Assembly (NCBI GenBank): GCA_018812355.1
Contig: JAHJDQ010000072.1
Span: 1 to 5,205 of the forward strand
Reading direction: 5' to 3'
Source of the DNA: Nanobdellota archaeon
GTDB taxonomy: Archaea; Nanobdellota; Nanobdellia; Woesearchaeales; GW2011-AR9
Length of the DNA stretch: 5,205 nucleotides
Below the pieces are notes generated by a model, which did not search any database, was not told where the DNA came from, and saw only the letters and a program-made list of their open reading frames with translations. The position numbers and the translations under genes were made by a program. Below, one piece after another: positions 1-5,205 of this stretch. Every line of letters begins with the position of its first letter. Position 1 is the stretch's first letter.

Positions 1-7
1 GGCTTTG

Positions 8-135
8 TGATAACAATTCGTTGGAGCAGACTGCGAGTTTTGCATTTTACAATTTGTGGTGGTTTAAAGATTAGTGATGTTATACATAGTAGGTAGCCGT
101 TCCTGCCCGCAGCAGCTCAACATTTGGCGTTAGCC
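8..135. repeat. attC-like imperfect inverted repeat (candidate integron recombination site)
   Basis: The two ends fold on each other in the order expected for an attC site. TAAC (11-14) pairs with GTTA (129-132). An unpaired spacer follows (15-19 against 122-128). GTTGGAGC (20-27) pairs with GCTCAAC (115-121), leaving one extrahelical G. A small internal loop (28-30 against 113-114) is followed by CTGCG (31-35) pairing with CGCAG (108-112). The remaining 72 nt form a variable terminal part with no clear ORF. A central unpaired spacer and an extrahelical base are hallmarks of attC sites recognised by integron integrases. Against this, the outer boxes match RYYYAAC and GTTRRRY only partly (TGATAAC and GTTAGCC), and no integrase or second site is in the window. 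It could instead be another dispersed palindromic repeat. Confidence 0.45.
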
Positions 136-362
136 TTACAAGAGAGCAGACTTACAAGCGGGAAGTCGGGCGTTAAGCGAGAGCTCGGATAGAAAACGAG
201 AAGTCGGATGGTAATCGAGAGTTCGGATGAGAAGCGAGAGCTCAGGCGAATAAGCGAAACATACAAGAAGAAAGCCTAACAAGAAAGAGGGAAAAAGTAC
301 CATCTTTCTGACATAAAAATAGGACATTTCTACTTTGGGTTAACATTGTGATCATTTTCCTC
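136..362. other. gene-free interval between attC-like site and promoter
   Basis: No credible gene is seen on either strand. An open minus-strand frame crosses the interval, but it runs through 19-bp tandem repeats whose length is not a multiple of three, and it has no recognisable product. The interval holds the tandem repeats, two similar 15-bp sequences at 132-146 and 273-287 (13 of 15 identical, core AGCCTNACAAGANAG), and a purine-rich stretch around 250-300. Its base composition is visibly richer in G and C around 100-250 than the operon that follows. Confidence 0.6.
156..251. repeat. five degenerate 19-bp tandem repeats
   Basis: Units begin at 156, 175, 194, 213 and 232. The first four are exactly 19 bp and the fifth has one extra base. 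The consensus is roughly AAGCGAGAGCTCGGATGAG. The central part alternates between GAGCTCGG or GAGTTCGG and GAAGTCGG, so GAGCTC gives a small palindrome in units 2 and 5. The copy decays at both edges: a partial resemblance precedes unit 1 (140-155) and AAGCGAAAC at 252 may start a sixth, degenerate unit. The 19-bp period argues against a coding role. No CRISPR-like spacer is present because the units abut. Function is unknown; a replication-slippage minisatellite or an array of protein-binding sites are both possible. Confidence 0.8.
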
Positions 363-391
363 TTGACATTCAATATCCTATATGTTACACT
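363..391 (+). promoter_or_regulatory. sigma70-type promoter of the operon
   Basis: A perfect -35 hexamer TTGACA (363-368) is followed by a 17-bp spacer and the -10 hexamer TACACT (386-391), which matches TATAAT at four of six positions. TG at 383-384, one base before the -10, gives an extended -10 element. Transcription would start near 397-399, leaving a leader of about 160 nt before the first gene. It is the only good promoter seen upstream of the operon, and no comparable one was noticed inside it, where the genes overlap. Confidence 0.65.
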
Positions 392-436
392 TAAATTATG
401 AGAAATATCTCCTGAAAGCGAAACAACCTAAATTCA

Positions 437-484
437 GCCAAATGGAGGTATCTGAAATAGGGTTGCAGATACTTCCAAAATGGC
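437..484 (+). promoter_or_regulatory. long hairpin in the operon leader
   Basis: TGGAGGTATCTG (443-454) pairs with CAGATACTTCCA (466-477) over 12 bp with a single G-U wobble and an 11-nt loop (455-465). After a small AA/AAA internal loop the stem continues with GCCA (437-440) pairing with TGGC (481-484). No T-run follows, so it is not an intrinsic terminator by itself. It lies about 40 nt into the predicted transcript, a typical place for a leader regulatory element, an RNA-stability stem or a binding site for a dyad-recognising protein. It does not match a riboswitch class that I recognise; the conserved bases of a TPP riboswitch are not visible even though the first gene is NMT1/THI5-like. 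Confidence 0.6.
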
Positions 485-520
485 AAGATTCCGAACTTGG
501 TTCAGATATAAATAAGTTGT

Positions 521-537
521 TTGCTCATTGCGAGCAA
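521..537 (+). promoter_or_regulatory. short hairpin just upstream of the first ribosome binding site
   Basis: TTGCTC (521-526) and GAGCAA (532-537) form a perfect 6-bp stem with a 5-nt loop. It ends six bases before the AGGAGG at 544-549. It leaves the ribosome binding site free, so it may help keep it accessible, or it may be one state of a leader that refolds together with the larger hairpin upstream. The ATG at 528 lies within this hairpin, which is a further reason not to use that codon as the gene start. Confidence 0.4.
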
Positions 538-543
538 GGAGAG

Positions 544-549
544 AGGAGG
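544..549 (+). promoter_or_regulatory. Shine-Dalgarno site that fixes the start of the binding-protein gene
   Basis: AGGAGG is separated by 8 nt from the ATG at 558. The in-frame ATG at 528 lies upstream of this site and would place ten charged residues before the signal peptide. The ATG at 558 gives a clean Met-Lys-Lys signal sequence, so 558 is the start. Confidence 0.85.
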
Positions 550-557
550 CAACAAAA

Positions 558-1541
558 ATGAAAAAACTACTTGGAGTTGTATTAATTGCTGTAATTATTT
601 CTGGGTTCGGGTGCTCTAAAAAGGAAGAACCCGAGAAGAAAACAGGAGTTACAGAACTGTCTGTTAGGATGAAATGGTTTTTTGCAGGAACGATGAGTCA
701 TTTTTTTTATGGGAAAGAGCTTGGAATTTTTGAGAAAAAAGGACTCAAGATAACAATCCACCCTGGTGGACCTGATAATAATTCCATAATATTGGTGGCA
801 GCAGGGAGCAATGCTATTGGTGTAACCTCTGCAGATGAAGCGTTAGTTGCTATTCAAAAGGGAATACCAATTAAAATTATTGGCACATTATTTTATAAGT
901 CTCCTATAGTTTTTATTTCAAAGAAGAATAGAGGGTTGGACAAATTTGAAAATCTTAAGGGGCGAAAAGTTGAGATTGACTATGGCTCAAATGCTGAAAT
1001 ACAGTTTCGTGCTTTTAGTAATGCGGTTGGGCTAAGAAAAGAAGATTATTTTGAACAACCCTACACATATAACTTGATACCATTTTTAGAGGACAAGGTA
1101 GACTATAGTGTGGCTTATGAGATGGATCAAATCAATACTCTTAAATCTAAAGGTGTTGAAGTAAATATCTTCCGTCCTGAAGAAGTAGGGATTTCACTTT
1201 TGGGGGATGTTTTAATTTGTAAATCGGATTATTTTGACAATAATAAAGAAACAATTGATAAATTTCTAAAAGCACTTAGAGAAGCAATTAGTATAAGTTC
1301 CAAAAATCCAGATAAAGCTACAGATGCATTAGTTAAGTCGGCACAGGGGCTCAATTCTGATAATGAAAGGAAAATTTACCGCGACACAGTCAAATTCCTT
1401 AGTTACAAAGATCATATTTTATATAACGACATGATGTTATGGAAAAAAACTTTTGAGTTCTTGAAAAATCAAAAAGTTCTTGATCATGATAAATTACCCA
1501 AGTGGGAAAGTCACATCTATTGGGATGGTGATAAAAAGTGA
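558..1541 (+). CDS. NMT1/THI5-like ABC transporter substrate-binding lipoprotein
   Basis: This 327-residue protein is predicted to capture a small organic solute outside the cytoplasmic membrane for an ABC importer. Residues 1-18 are a signal peptide (MKK, then a hydrophobic stretch) ending in Gly-Phe-Gly-Cys, with Cys19 as the likely lipid attachment site; the lipobox is atypical because the usual Leu at -3 is Gly. A charged linker (20-30) leads into a fold with family landmarks: the KWFFAGTMSHFFYGKELGIF region (39-58), GGPDNN (70-75), VAAGSNAIGV (80-89), and KSPIVFISKKNRGL (114-127) followed by LKGRKVEIDYGS (133-144). The length is typical. The family includes ThiY (pyrimidine precursors of thiamine) and sulfonate, taurine and nitrate binding proteins; the substrate here cannot be read from sequence. 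It is the first gene after the promoter, with the cognate-type ATPase three genes later and no permease in between. Confidence 0.88.
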   Translation: MKKLLGVVLIAVIISGFGCSKKEEPEKKTGVTELSVRMKWFFAGTMSHFFYGKELGIFEKKGLKITIHPGGPDNNSIILVAAGSNAIGVTSADEALVAIQKGIPIKIIGTLFYKSPIVFISKKNRGLDKFENLKGRKVEIDYGSNAEIQFRAFSNAVGLRKEDYFEQPYTYNLIPFLEDKVDYSVAYEMDQINTLKSKGVEVNIFRPEEVGISLLGDVLICKSDYFDNNKETIDKFLKALREAISISSKNPDKATDALVKSAQGLNSDNERKIYRDTVKFLSYKDHILYNDMMLWKKTFEFLKNQKVLDHDKLPKWESHIYWDGDKK

Positions 1542-1642
1542 TTCGTAATAAACTCAAATCTCTGTTCAATTTGCTGTTATTCACTATACCATTTAATCTA
1601 TTTCTTACAATGGTGGTTGTATATGTTCTCCAAGTCCGTTAA
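1538..1642 (+). CDS. possible 34-residue single-helix membrane peptide
   Basis: A GTG at 1538 overlaps the TGA of the binding-protein gene as GTGA, a common arrangement for translational coupling. The frame stays open for 34 codons to the TAA at 1640-1642. The peptide has a basic start (residues 1-7, containing Arg3, Lys5 and Lys7) and then a continuous hydrophobic segment from about residue 9 to 31, ending in Gln-Val-Arg, like a single inner-membrane helix. It overlaps the start of the next gene by 20 nt in another frame. A weak GGATGG lies about 10 nt upstream of the GTG. It could be a real small protein of the ABC system, the truncated N-terminus of a lost membrane gene, or chance. No family is recognised. 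Confidence 0.3.
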   Translation: MIRNKLKSLFNLLLFTIPFNLFLTMVVVYVLQVR

Positions 1643-3647
1643 GAGAAAAATCGAAAAATATGAAAAGCAATTTAGACCATTGGTTTGGGGAACCAGTCTT
1701 TCTTGCCTTCTTTTTATTACATTAGTATCACTATATTTCTTTCCGACGGTGCTTTATAGCAAATATGGTTTCTTGAAAGTTAACGAGAAGACATTACAGG
1801 ATATTTTACAAATCAGCTTCACCGTAGTTGGTGTTTTCTTTGGTGTTTTCTTGCAACAACTTTTTGGGTTTTTGATAGTGCCTGACAAAGAAGTACTACA
1901 CCCTCTCAATAAGAAATCGCTCTTCCCTGAGTTCTTTTCCGCACTTGAAGAATTTTCTGACAAGATCAAAAAAGATGAGAAAGGATTATTAGATGATAAA
2001 AGAACTAATATTACTATTCTTCTAAGTTCTCCTGTTTTGGTTGATTTTGATGAAATCCCCAAGATTATTAAAGACGAAAACTACAAAACTAAATATGAGA
2101 TACTGGTAAATGAAATCTTTAATAGTGAGAAAAAGTTTGAAAGAAAGATTATTTGCTTAGATATATTTCAGTCCCAACAACAAGGACTTTCTCCAATACA
2201 AAGATTTATAAAATCTTTCTCAGGTTTTATTATCTCTGAGCAATATGGAGGAGAAACTATAAAAGATAGAGAAGTTTCATACTATAGAGATGTAGATACC
2301 TTTAGAAGGAACATTGCACATAAAGTTAGCGTTTTTTGTGATTCACCAATCATTAAAGAGTATATGAAATTTGCAAAAGAAGACGATTTACAATGGCAAG
2401 CGATTGTTGTGAAAGCCCCTCAAATTCGTTTTTATAAGGCAGTTGTGGGATTCTATGGAGAGGATTTCTTTAAAAAATATTCTTTTTTGGGTTTGATGAA
2501 TGAAATTAAGTCACGACTTATAGACCCAGATAATCAAGGTTTTGTTTCTGATGAACCTGATATTGTCGAGTGGGTAATGACTGGATTGGTAAATCCATAC
2601 ATTCCAGACAAAGAGCAGAAGGCAAGAGTTATTACTCATCACTCAAGTGGAGTGCATGACAAAATCACAAAAGAGAAACCATGTGGAGAGGGAACAACAG
2701 AAGAATCGGTGATGATAGATAATTTAAAAACACTTGAGACAGTTAATGTAACATATACACATGGACCAAACTCAATTTTAAGAGAGATTGAATATCCTAT
2801 GTTTGATGGTACAATAAGCAACCTTATAAAAATAAAATATTGTCAATACCTTTTCCATCCACTTATTGCTGAATCTGCAACTTGGTCATCTTTGAATATT
2901 CGTATGTTGGGGGATAAAAGAGTTTTGGATATGTGCTGTGGTATCGGTGTGCAGGGACTTGCATCAATTGATAAAGGAGCTACATTTGTTCATGGAGTTG
3001 ACAACGATCCGATAGCACTCCTTTGTACCATAGAAAATTACAAAAGAAAGGTCAATAACAAATCAAGTATTCAGGTTTCTGTAACCTTATCGGAAGGATT
3101 TGAAAATGTAAAGGCAAAAACTTTTAACGAGTTTGAAAAAATATTTAAAGACACATTAAATAATTCAACTTGGAATGGTAATTTAAATGATCAACGAAAA
3201 GAAGAGATATTAAAGTTGTTTGAAGATAATCGTAATTATGCCCAAGAAATATATAAAGGATGTATTTCTAAAGATTTTGATATCATAATACTTGAACCTC
3301 CCTTTGTGGAGTTTTCGGAAGATAACGCTTCCCCTTCACATGATAGCCTCTATGATAAACATTTCGTAGTTACCCGTAGCCTTCTAACGCATGCCAAAGA
3401 TTATCTTAAGCAATCTCAAGATAGTAAAGATTGGAAAAAACCTTATGTATTCCAAAGTTTTTCTTCGCTTGAGAATATAGTAGAATTTGAGAATTATATT
3501 GACGGGGTAGTTAGGTACAAAATATTTCGCAAGTCATGTATTGAAAAGAATGGTGCGTATTGGTATTGTTACTATTTAATTCCAATTTATGAGGCTCAAT
3601 CGCAGTTGAACCAAATCATAATTAAGGAGGGCAAAAATGAACAATGA
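1623..3647 (+). CDS. membrane-anchored SAM-dependent methyltransferase with an unrecognised central domain
   Basis: This 674-residue protein likely sits in the inner membrane and methylates an unknown target in the cytoplasm. A basic N-terminus is followed by two membrane helices (about 20-44 and 61-86), which would leave the bulk cytoplasmic. Residues about 90-370 are mixed alpha/beta with strand-like TNITILLSSPVLV (128-140), RKIICLDI (174-181), KVSVFCDSPII (234-244) and AIVVKAP (260-266); I do not recognise this domain. The C-terminal part is a Rossmann methyltransferase: motif I VLDMCCGIGVQG (434-445), the acidic strand end HGVDNDP (457-463, Asp460 for the SAM ribose) and FDIIILEPPF (552-561) at the motif IV position, where Asn/Asp-Pro-Pro-Tyr/Phe is usual in N-methyltransferases of the MTS/HemK type. 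A helical insertion of about 70 residues separates the last two. ATG 1623 (GGTGG six bases upstream) is preferred over the in-frame TTG at 1617. It overlaps the next gene by 11 nt. Confidence 0.75.
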   Translation: MFSKSVKRKIEKYEKQFRPLVWGTSLSCLLFITLVSLYFFPTVLYSKYGFLKVNEKTLQDILQISFTVVGVFFGVFLQQLFGFLIVPDKEVLHPLNKKSLFPEFFSALEEFSDKIKKDEKGLLDDKRTNITILLSSPVLVDFDEIPKIIKDENYKTKYEILVNEIFNSEKKFERKIICLDIFQSQQQGLSPIQRFIKSFSGFIISEQYGGETIKDREVSYYRDVDTFRRNIAHKVSVFCDSPIIKEYMKFAKEDDLQWQAIVVKAPQIRFYKAVVGFYGEDFFKKYSFLGLMNEIKSRLIDPDNQGFVSDEPDIVEWVMTGLVNPYIPDKEQKARVITHHSSGVHDKITKEKPCGEGTTEESVMIDNLKTLETVNVTYTHGPNSILREIEYPMFDGTISNLIKIKYCQYLFHPLIAESATWSSLNIRMLGDKRVLDMCCGIGVQGLASIDKGATFVHGVDNDPIALLCTIENYKRKVNNKSSIQVSVTLSEGFENVKAKTFNEFEKIFKDTLNNSTWNGNLNDQRKEEILKLFEDNRNYAQEIYKGCISKDFDIIILEPPFVEFSEDNASPSHDSLYDKHFVVTRSLLTHAKDYLKQSQDSKDWKKPYVFQSFSSLENIVEFENYIDGVVRYKIFRKSCIEKNGAYWYCYYLIPIYEAQSQLNQIIIKEGKNEQ

Positions 3648-4371
3648 AATATTAATAGGACCCAATAACATCTCTGGCAAAGTAATAGAACCTGTTGGAA
3701 ATAGTCTGCAAGTTGTTTGCTTTATGATTCATGGACTAACAGGTAATATGACCGGCTTTAATGTTTTGGCTTCTGAATTGAGTGAAAGAGGAATTACTTC
3801 AGTTATGTTTAACTGCCGGGGGGCAGGACAATTGCAAGTCTCCTTAACAATTGACTCAATGATTGAAGATATTAGAGATGCATATCAATTTGCTAACACA
3901 CGGTATAAAAATTCAAAATTTGTAGTTGTCGCAAGAGGAATTGGTGCCTTAGCATCACTTATTGCCTTAAAACAGAATGTGAATATTTTTATGAAGATTT
4001 ATTGGGCCGGTATATTTTATACAAGGACAGAAGTGGAAATAGAATATCAGCGGCTTGCTGGTCAGATTAAATCTAAAGGTATTGCAGAAATTATTACTCC
4101 ATCCAAAATTTACAAAATAAGTAGTAGTTACTTAGAAAGTCTCAAATGTAAAGAATATATTGCCCACAAGTATGTTAACGAGAAGGATAATCTGATAATT
4201 ATCCATCCTGAACATGATGAAGTTTCATTATTATCTTCTGTTGAAGAATTTATTAGAAATATAGGTACTGGTGTTAAGAGAAAATTAATTACTATACCAG
4301 AAGCAACTCACCCAATCATTCATGGAAGAGAATATATTGACCAAACCTTAAAAGAGATTGCTTCATTATGA
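3637..4371 (+). CDS. alpha/beta-hydrolase-fold protein lacking the nucleophile Ser
   Basis: This 244-residue protein is of the serine aminopeptidase S33 / Hydrolase_4 kind by pattern. The oxyanion-hole motif HGLTG (32-36) and a LASEL-x-x-RGI helix-strand unit (44-53) are clear. The usual RGHGxS turn reads RGAGQL (61-66). At the nucleophile elbow, where Gly-x-Ser-x-Gly is expected, the sequence is Ala-Arg-Gly-Ile-Gly (99-103), so Gly101 (codon GGA, 3937-3939) replaces Ser. The acid (Asp194, in HPEHDEV) and base (His225, in ATHPI) positions look kept. A normal serine-hydrolase mechanism is therefore unlikely; a binding, scaffold or non-hydrolytic role is more probable. Translation starts at ATG 3637 behind AAGGAGG (3624-3630) inside the end of the methyltransferase gene, and stops in a 4-nt ATGA overlap with the ATPase gene, so it is likely co-produced with both. 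Confidence 0.8.
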   Translation: MNNEILIGPNNISGKVIEPVGNSLQVVCFMIHGLTGNMTGFNVLASELSERGITSVMFNCRGAGQLQVSLTIDSMIEDIRDAYQFANTRYKNSKFVVVARGIGALASLIALKQNVNIFMKIYWAGIFYTRTEVEIEYQRLAGQIKSKGIAEIITPSKIYKISSSYLESLKCKEYIAHKYVNEKDNLIIIHPEHDEVSLLSSVEEFIRNIGTGVKRKLITIPEATHPIIHGREYIDQTLKEIASL

Positions 4372-5033
4372 ATGAAATTATTCTCCAATGTAAAAATCTT
4401 CAAGTTGTGTATGATAAAAGGGTTATTATGGATAGCCTTACATTTGATCTCAAAGCTGGTGAAACTGCTATCCTAATGGGTAAATCTGCTTGTGGAAAGA
4501 CAAGTTTTCTAAAGGCAATATGTGGAATCATTCCTTATAAAGGAGAGATTAAATACAAGGGGCGTATTATGATGATGTTTCAACGGCCCTGTGTACTTCC
4601 TCATAAAACAGCAAAATCAAATATTGAGTATGTAGCAAAGTTGTGTGGTGCAAAAAAACAGTTTGTTGATGAGCTAATAGAGAGGATAGAAATTAAAGAT
4701 TTATTAGAGCAGTATCCCCATCAATTATCTGGTGGAGAATTACAGAGGCTTTCGTTATTAATATGTTTATTGGTTCAACCAAGTATATTACTTCTTGATG
4801 AGCCTTTCAGTGCTTTAGACTATACAACCCGTTATAATATAATTAGTGTTCTTAGCGATATTAAAGAACGTGTTGGGCTGTCTTTTCTAATTGTGACGCA
4901 TACTATAGATAATATAGATATTATTGGAGAGAGATTTTGGTATATGGATGGAAATCCAGCAGGATTGGAATTTTTTGCAACAATAACTGAATTAAAAAAT
5001 AAGTTGCAGAAAAATATCAAGGAAAATTCTTAA
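4368..5033 (+). CDS. ABC transporter ATP-binding protein (SsuB/TauB/ThiZ-like)
   Basis: This 221-residue cytoplasmic ATPase would power import with the binding protein encoded first in the operon. All nucleotide-binding elements are present: Walker A GKSACGKT (38-45), Q-loop Gln72 in MFQRP, signature LSGGE (120-124), Walker B ILLLDEP (140-146, Asp144 and catalytic Glu145), D-loop SALD (148-151) and H-loop His178 in VTHT. The length and the short segment between Walker A and the Q-loop fit the nitrate/sulfonate/taurine/thiamine-precursor subfamily, which usually pairs with NMT1-type binding proteins. The ATG overlaps the hydrolase stop codon as ATGA, with only a weak AAAAGAGA upstream, so it probably depends on translational coupling. 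No permease gene follows: the next 50 bases lead into a convergent gene. The C-terminus (about 205-221) is Lys/Asn-rich. Confidence 0.93.
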   Translation: MNEIILQCKNLQVVYDKRVIMDSLTFDLKAGETAILMGKSACGKTSFLKAICGIIPYKGEIKYKGRIMMMFQRPCVLPHKTAKSNIEYVAKLCGAKKQFVDELIERIEIKDLLEQYPHQLSGGELQRLSLLICLLVQPSILLLDEPFSALDYTTRYNIISVLSDIKERVGLSFLIVTHTIDNIDIIGERFWYMDGNPAGLEFFATITELKNKLQKNIKENS

Positions 5034-5083
5034 AAATGAATCGTATCCTCTCAAAATTTCATGGTAAAAAAAATAAAAATGAA

Positions 5084-5205
5084 TTAAGGACCAGAAAGTA
5101 TCGGATGCAAAGGGATGGCTTTTTCTCGAATAACTTCTGCCAATGATGGCAGATTGAATGTTTTACTAACACGATCAAAGATATAATCATACGCATTAAC
5201 GCCTA
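5084..5205 (-). CDS. 3' end of a convergent gene, product unknown (partial)
   Basis: Read on the minus strand, the window edge opens without a stop for 39 codons and ends at a TAA (5084-5086). The peptide begins GVNAYDYIFDRV and ends EKAIPLHPILSGP, with a believable residue mix and alternating hydrophobic positions (for example LPSLAEVI). The competing plus-strand frames are interrupted by stops. The remaining part of the gene lies outside the window, so no family can be assigned. It runs towards the operon with about 50 bases between the stop codons; no strong terminator is visible in that gap, only a weak 5-bp TTCAT/ATGAA dyad around an A-rich stretch. Confidence 0.5.
   Translation of the reverse strand, partial: GVNAYDYIFDRVSKTFNLPSLAEVIREKAIPLHPILSGP

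Noticed and set aside
156..270. CRISPR array
   Set aside because: The 19-bp units directly abut with no unique spacers, and no cas gene is in the window.
136..327. Minus-strand open frame of 63 codons
   Set aside because: It reads through the 19-bp tandem repeats, whose period shifts frame every unit, and the product has no recognisable family.
528..557. In-frame upstream ATG extending the binding protein by ten residues
   Set aside because: It lies inside a hairpin, has no SD of its own, and would put charged residues ahead of the signal peptide; the AGGAGG at 544-549 points to 558.
400..557. TPP riboswitch in the leader of an NMT1/THI5-like gene
   Set aside because: The conserved TPP aptamer sequences (such as the CTGAGA element) were looked for and are not present in the expected arrangement.
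1754..2062. Minus-strand open frame of 102 codons inside the methyltransferase gene
   Set aside because: It is antisense to a continuous plus-strand gene with clear membrane helices, has low-complexity Ser/Lys-rich content, and shows no domain.
5034..5083. Bidirectional intrinsic terminator between the convergent genes
   Set aside because: Only a 5-bp TTCAT/ATGAA dyad with an A-rich interior is present, too weak and without the GC-rich stem plus T-run.
5036..5146. Short plus-strand frame of 36 codons after the ATPase
   Set aside because: It has only a weak, distant GGAA upstream, no hydrophobic or domain pattern, and overlaps the more convincing minus-strand gene end.

Overview
The window carries one compact plus-strand operon (about 558-5033) encoding pieces of an ABC uptake system interleaved with two unusual enzymes. 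It is preceded by a repeat-rich non-coding stretch (1-557) and followed by the 3' end of a convergent minus-strand gene (5084-5205). The coding part is AT-rich. Start signals are good Shine-Dalgarno sites (AGGAGG at 544-549, AAGGAGG at 3624-3630), the promoter is sigma70-like and the first gene product is a predicted lipoprotein. This fits a low-GC bacterium that uses ordinary SD initiation; the taxon cannot be named from the sequence.

Region 1-362 is non-coding. At 8-135 there is an attC-like folded site: TAAC/GTTA outer boxes, then an unpaired spacer, then GTTGGAGC against GCTCAAC with one extrahelical G, then CTGCG/CGCAG. It is followed by five degenerate 19-bp tandem repeats (156-251). 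Two similar 15-bp sequences lie on either side of the repeats.

Region 363-557 is the control region: TTGACA, a 17-bp spacer and an extended -10 (TGtTACACT), then a leader of about 160 nt. The leader holds a long, nearly perfect hairpin (437-484) and a short one (521-537) just upstream of the ribosome binding site.

The operon contains: (1) an NMT1/THI5-like substrate-binding lipoprotein (558-1541); (2) a possible 34-residue single-helix membrane peptide starting at an overlapping GTGA (1538-1642); (3) a 674-residue protein with two N-terminal membrane helices, an unrecognised middle region and a C-terminal SAM-dependent methyltransferase domain (1623-3647); (4) an alpha/beta-hydrolase-fold protein with Gly in the place of the catalytic Ser (3637-4371); (5) an intact ABC ATPase of the SsuB/TauB/ThiZ type (4368-5033). 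Genes 3/4 and 4/5 overlap by 11 and 4 nt, so these proteins are probably made together.

No ABC permease is encoded in this operon, although binding protein and ATPase are both intact. Either the permease is elsewhere, or these ABC parts serve an unconventional membrane complex that includes the membrane-anchored methyltransferase. This missing permease, the replaced nucleophile and the fused membrane methyltransferase are the most interesting points; any joint function is inference.
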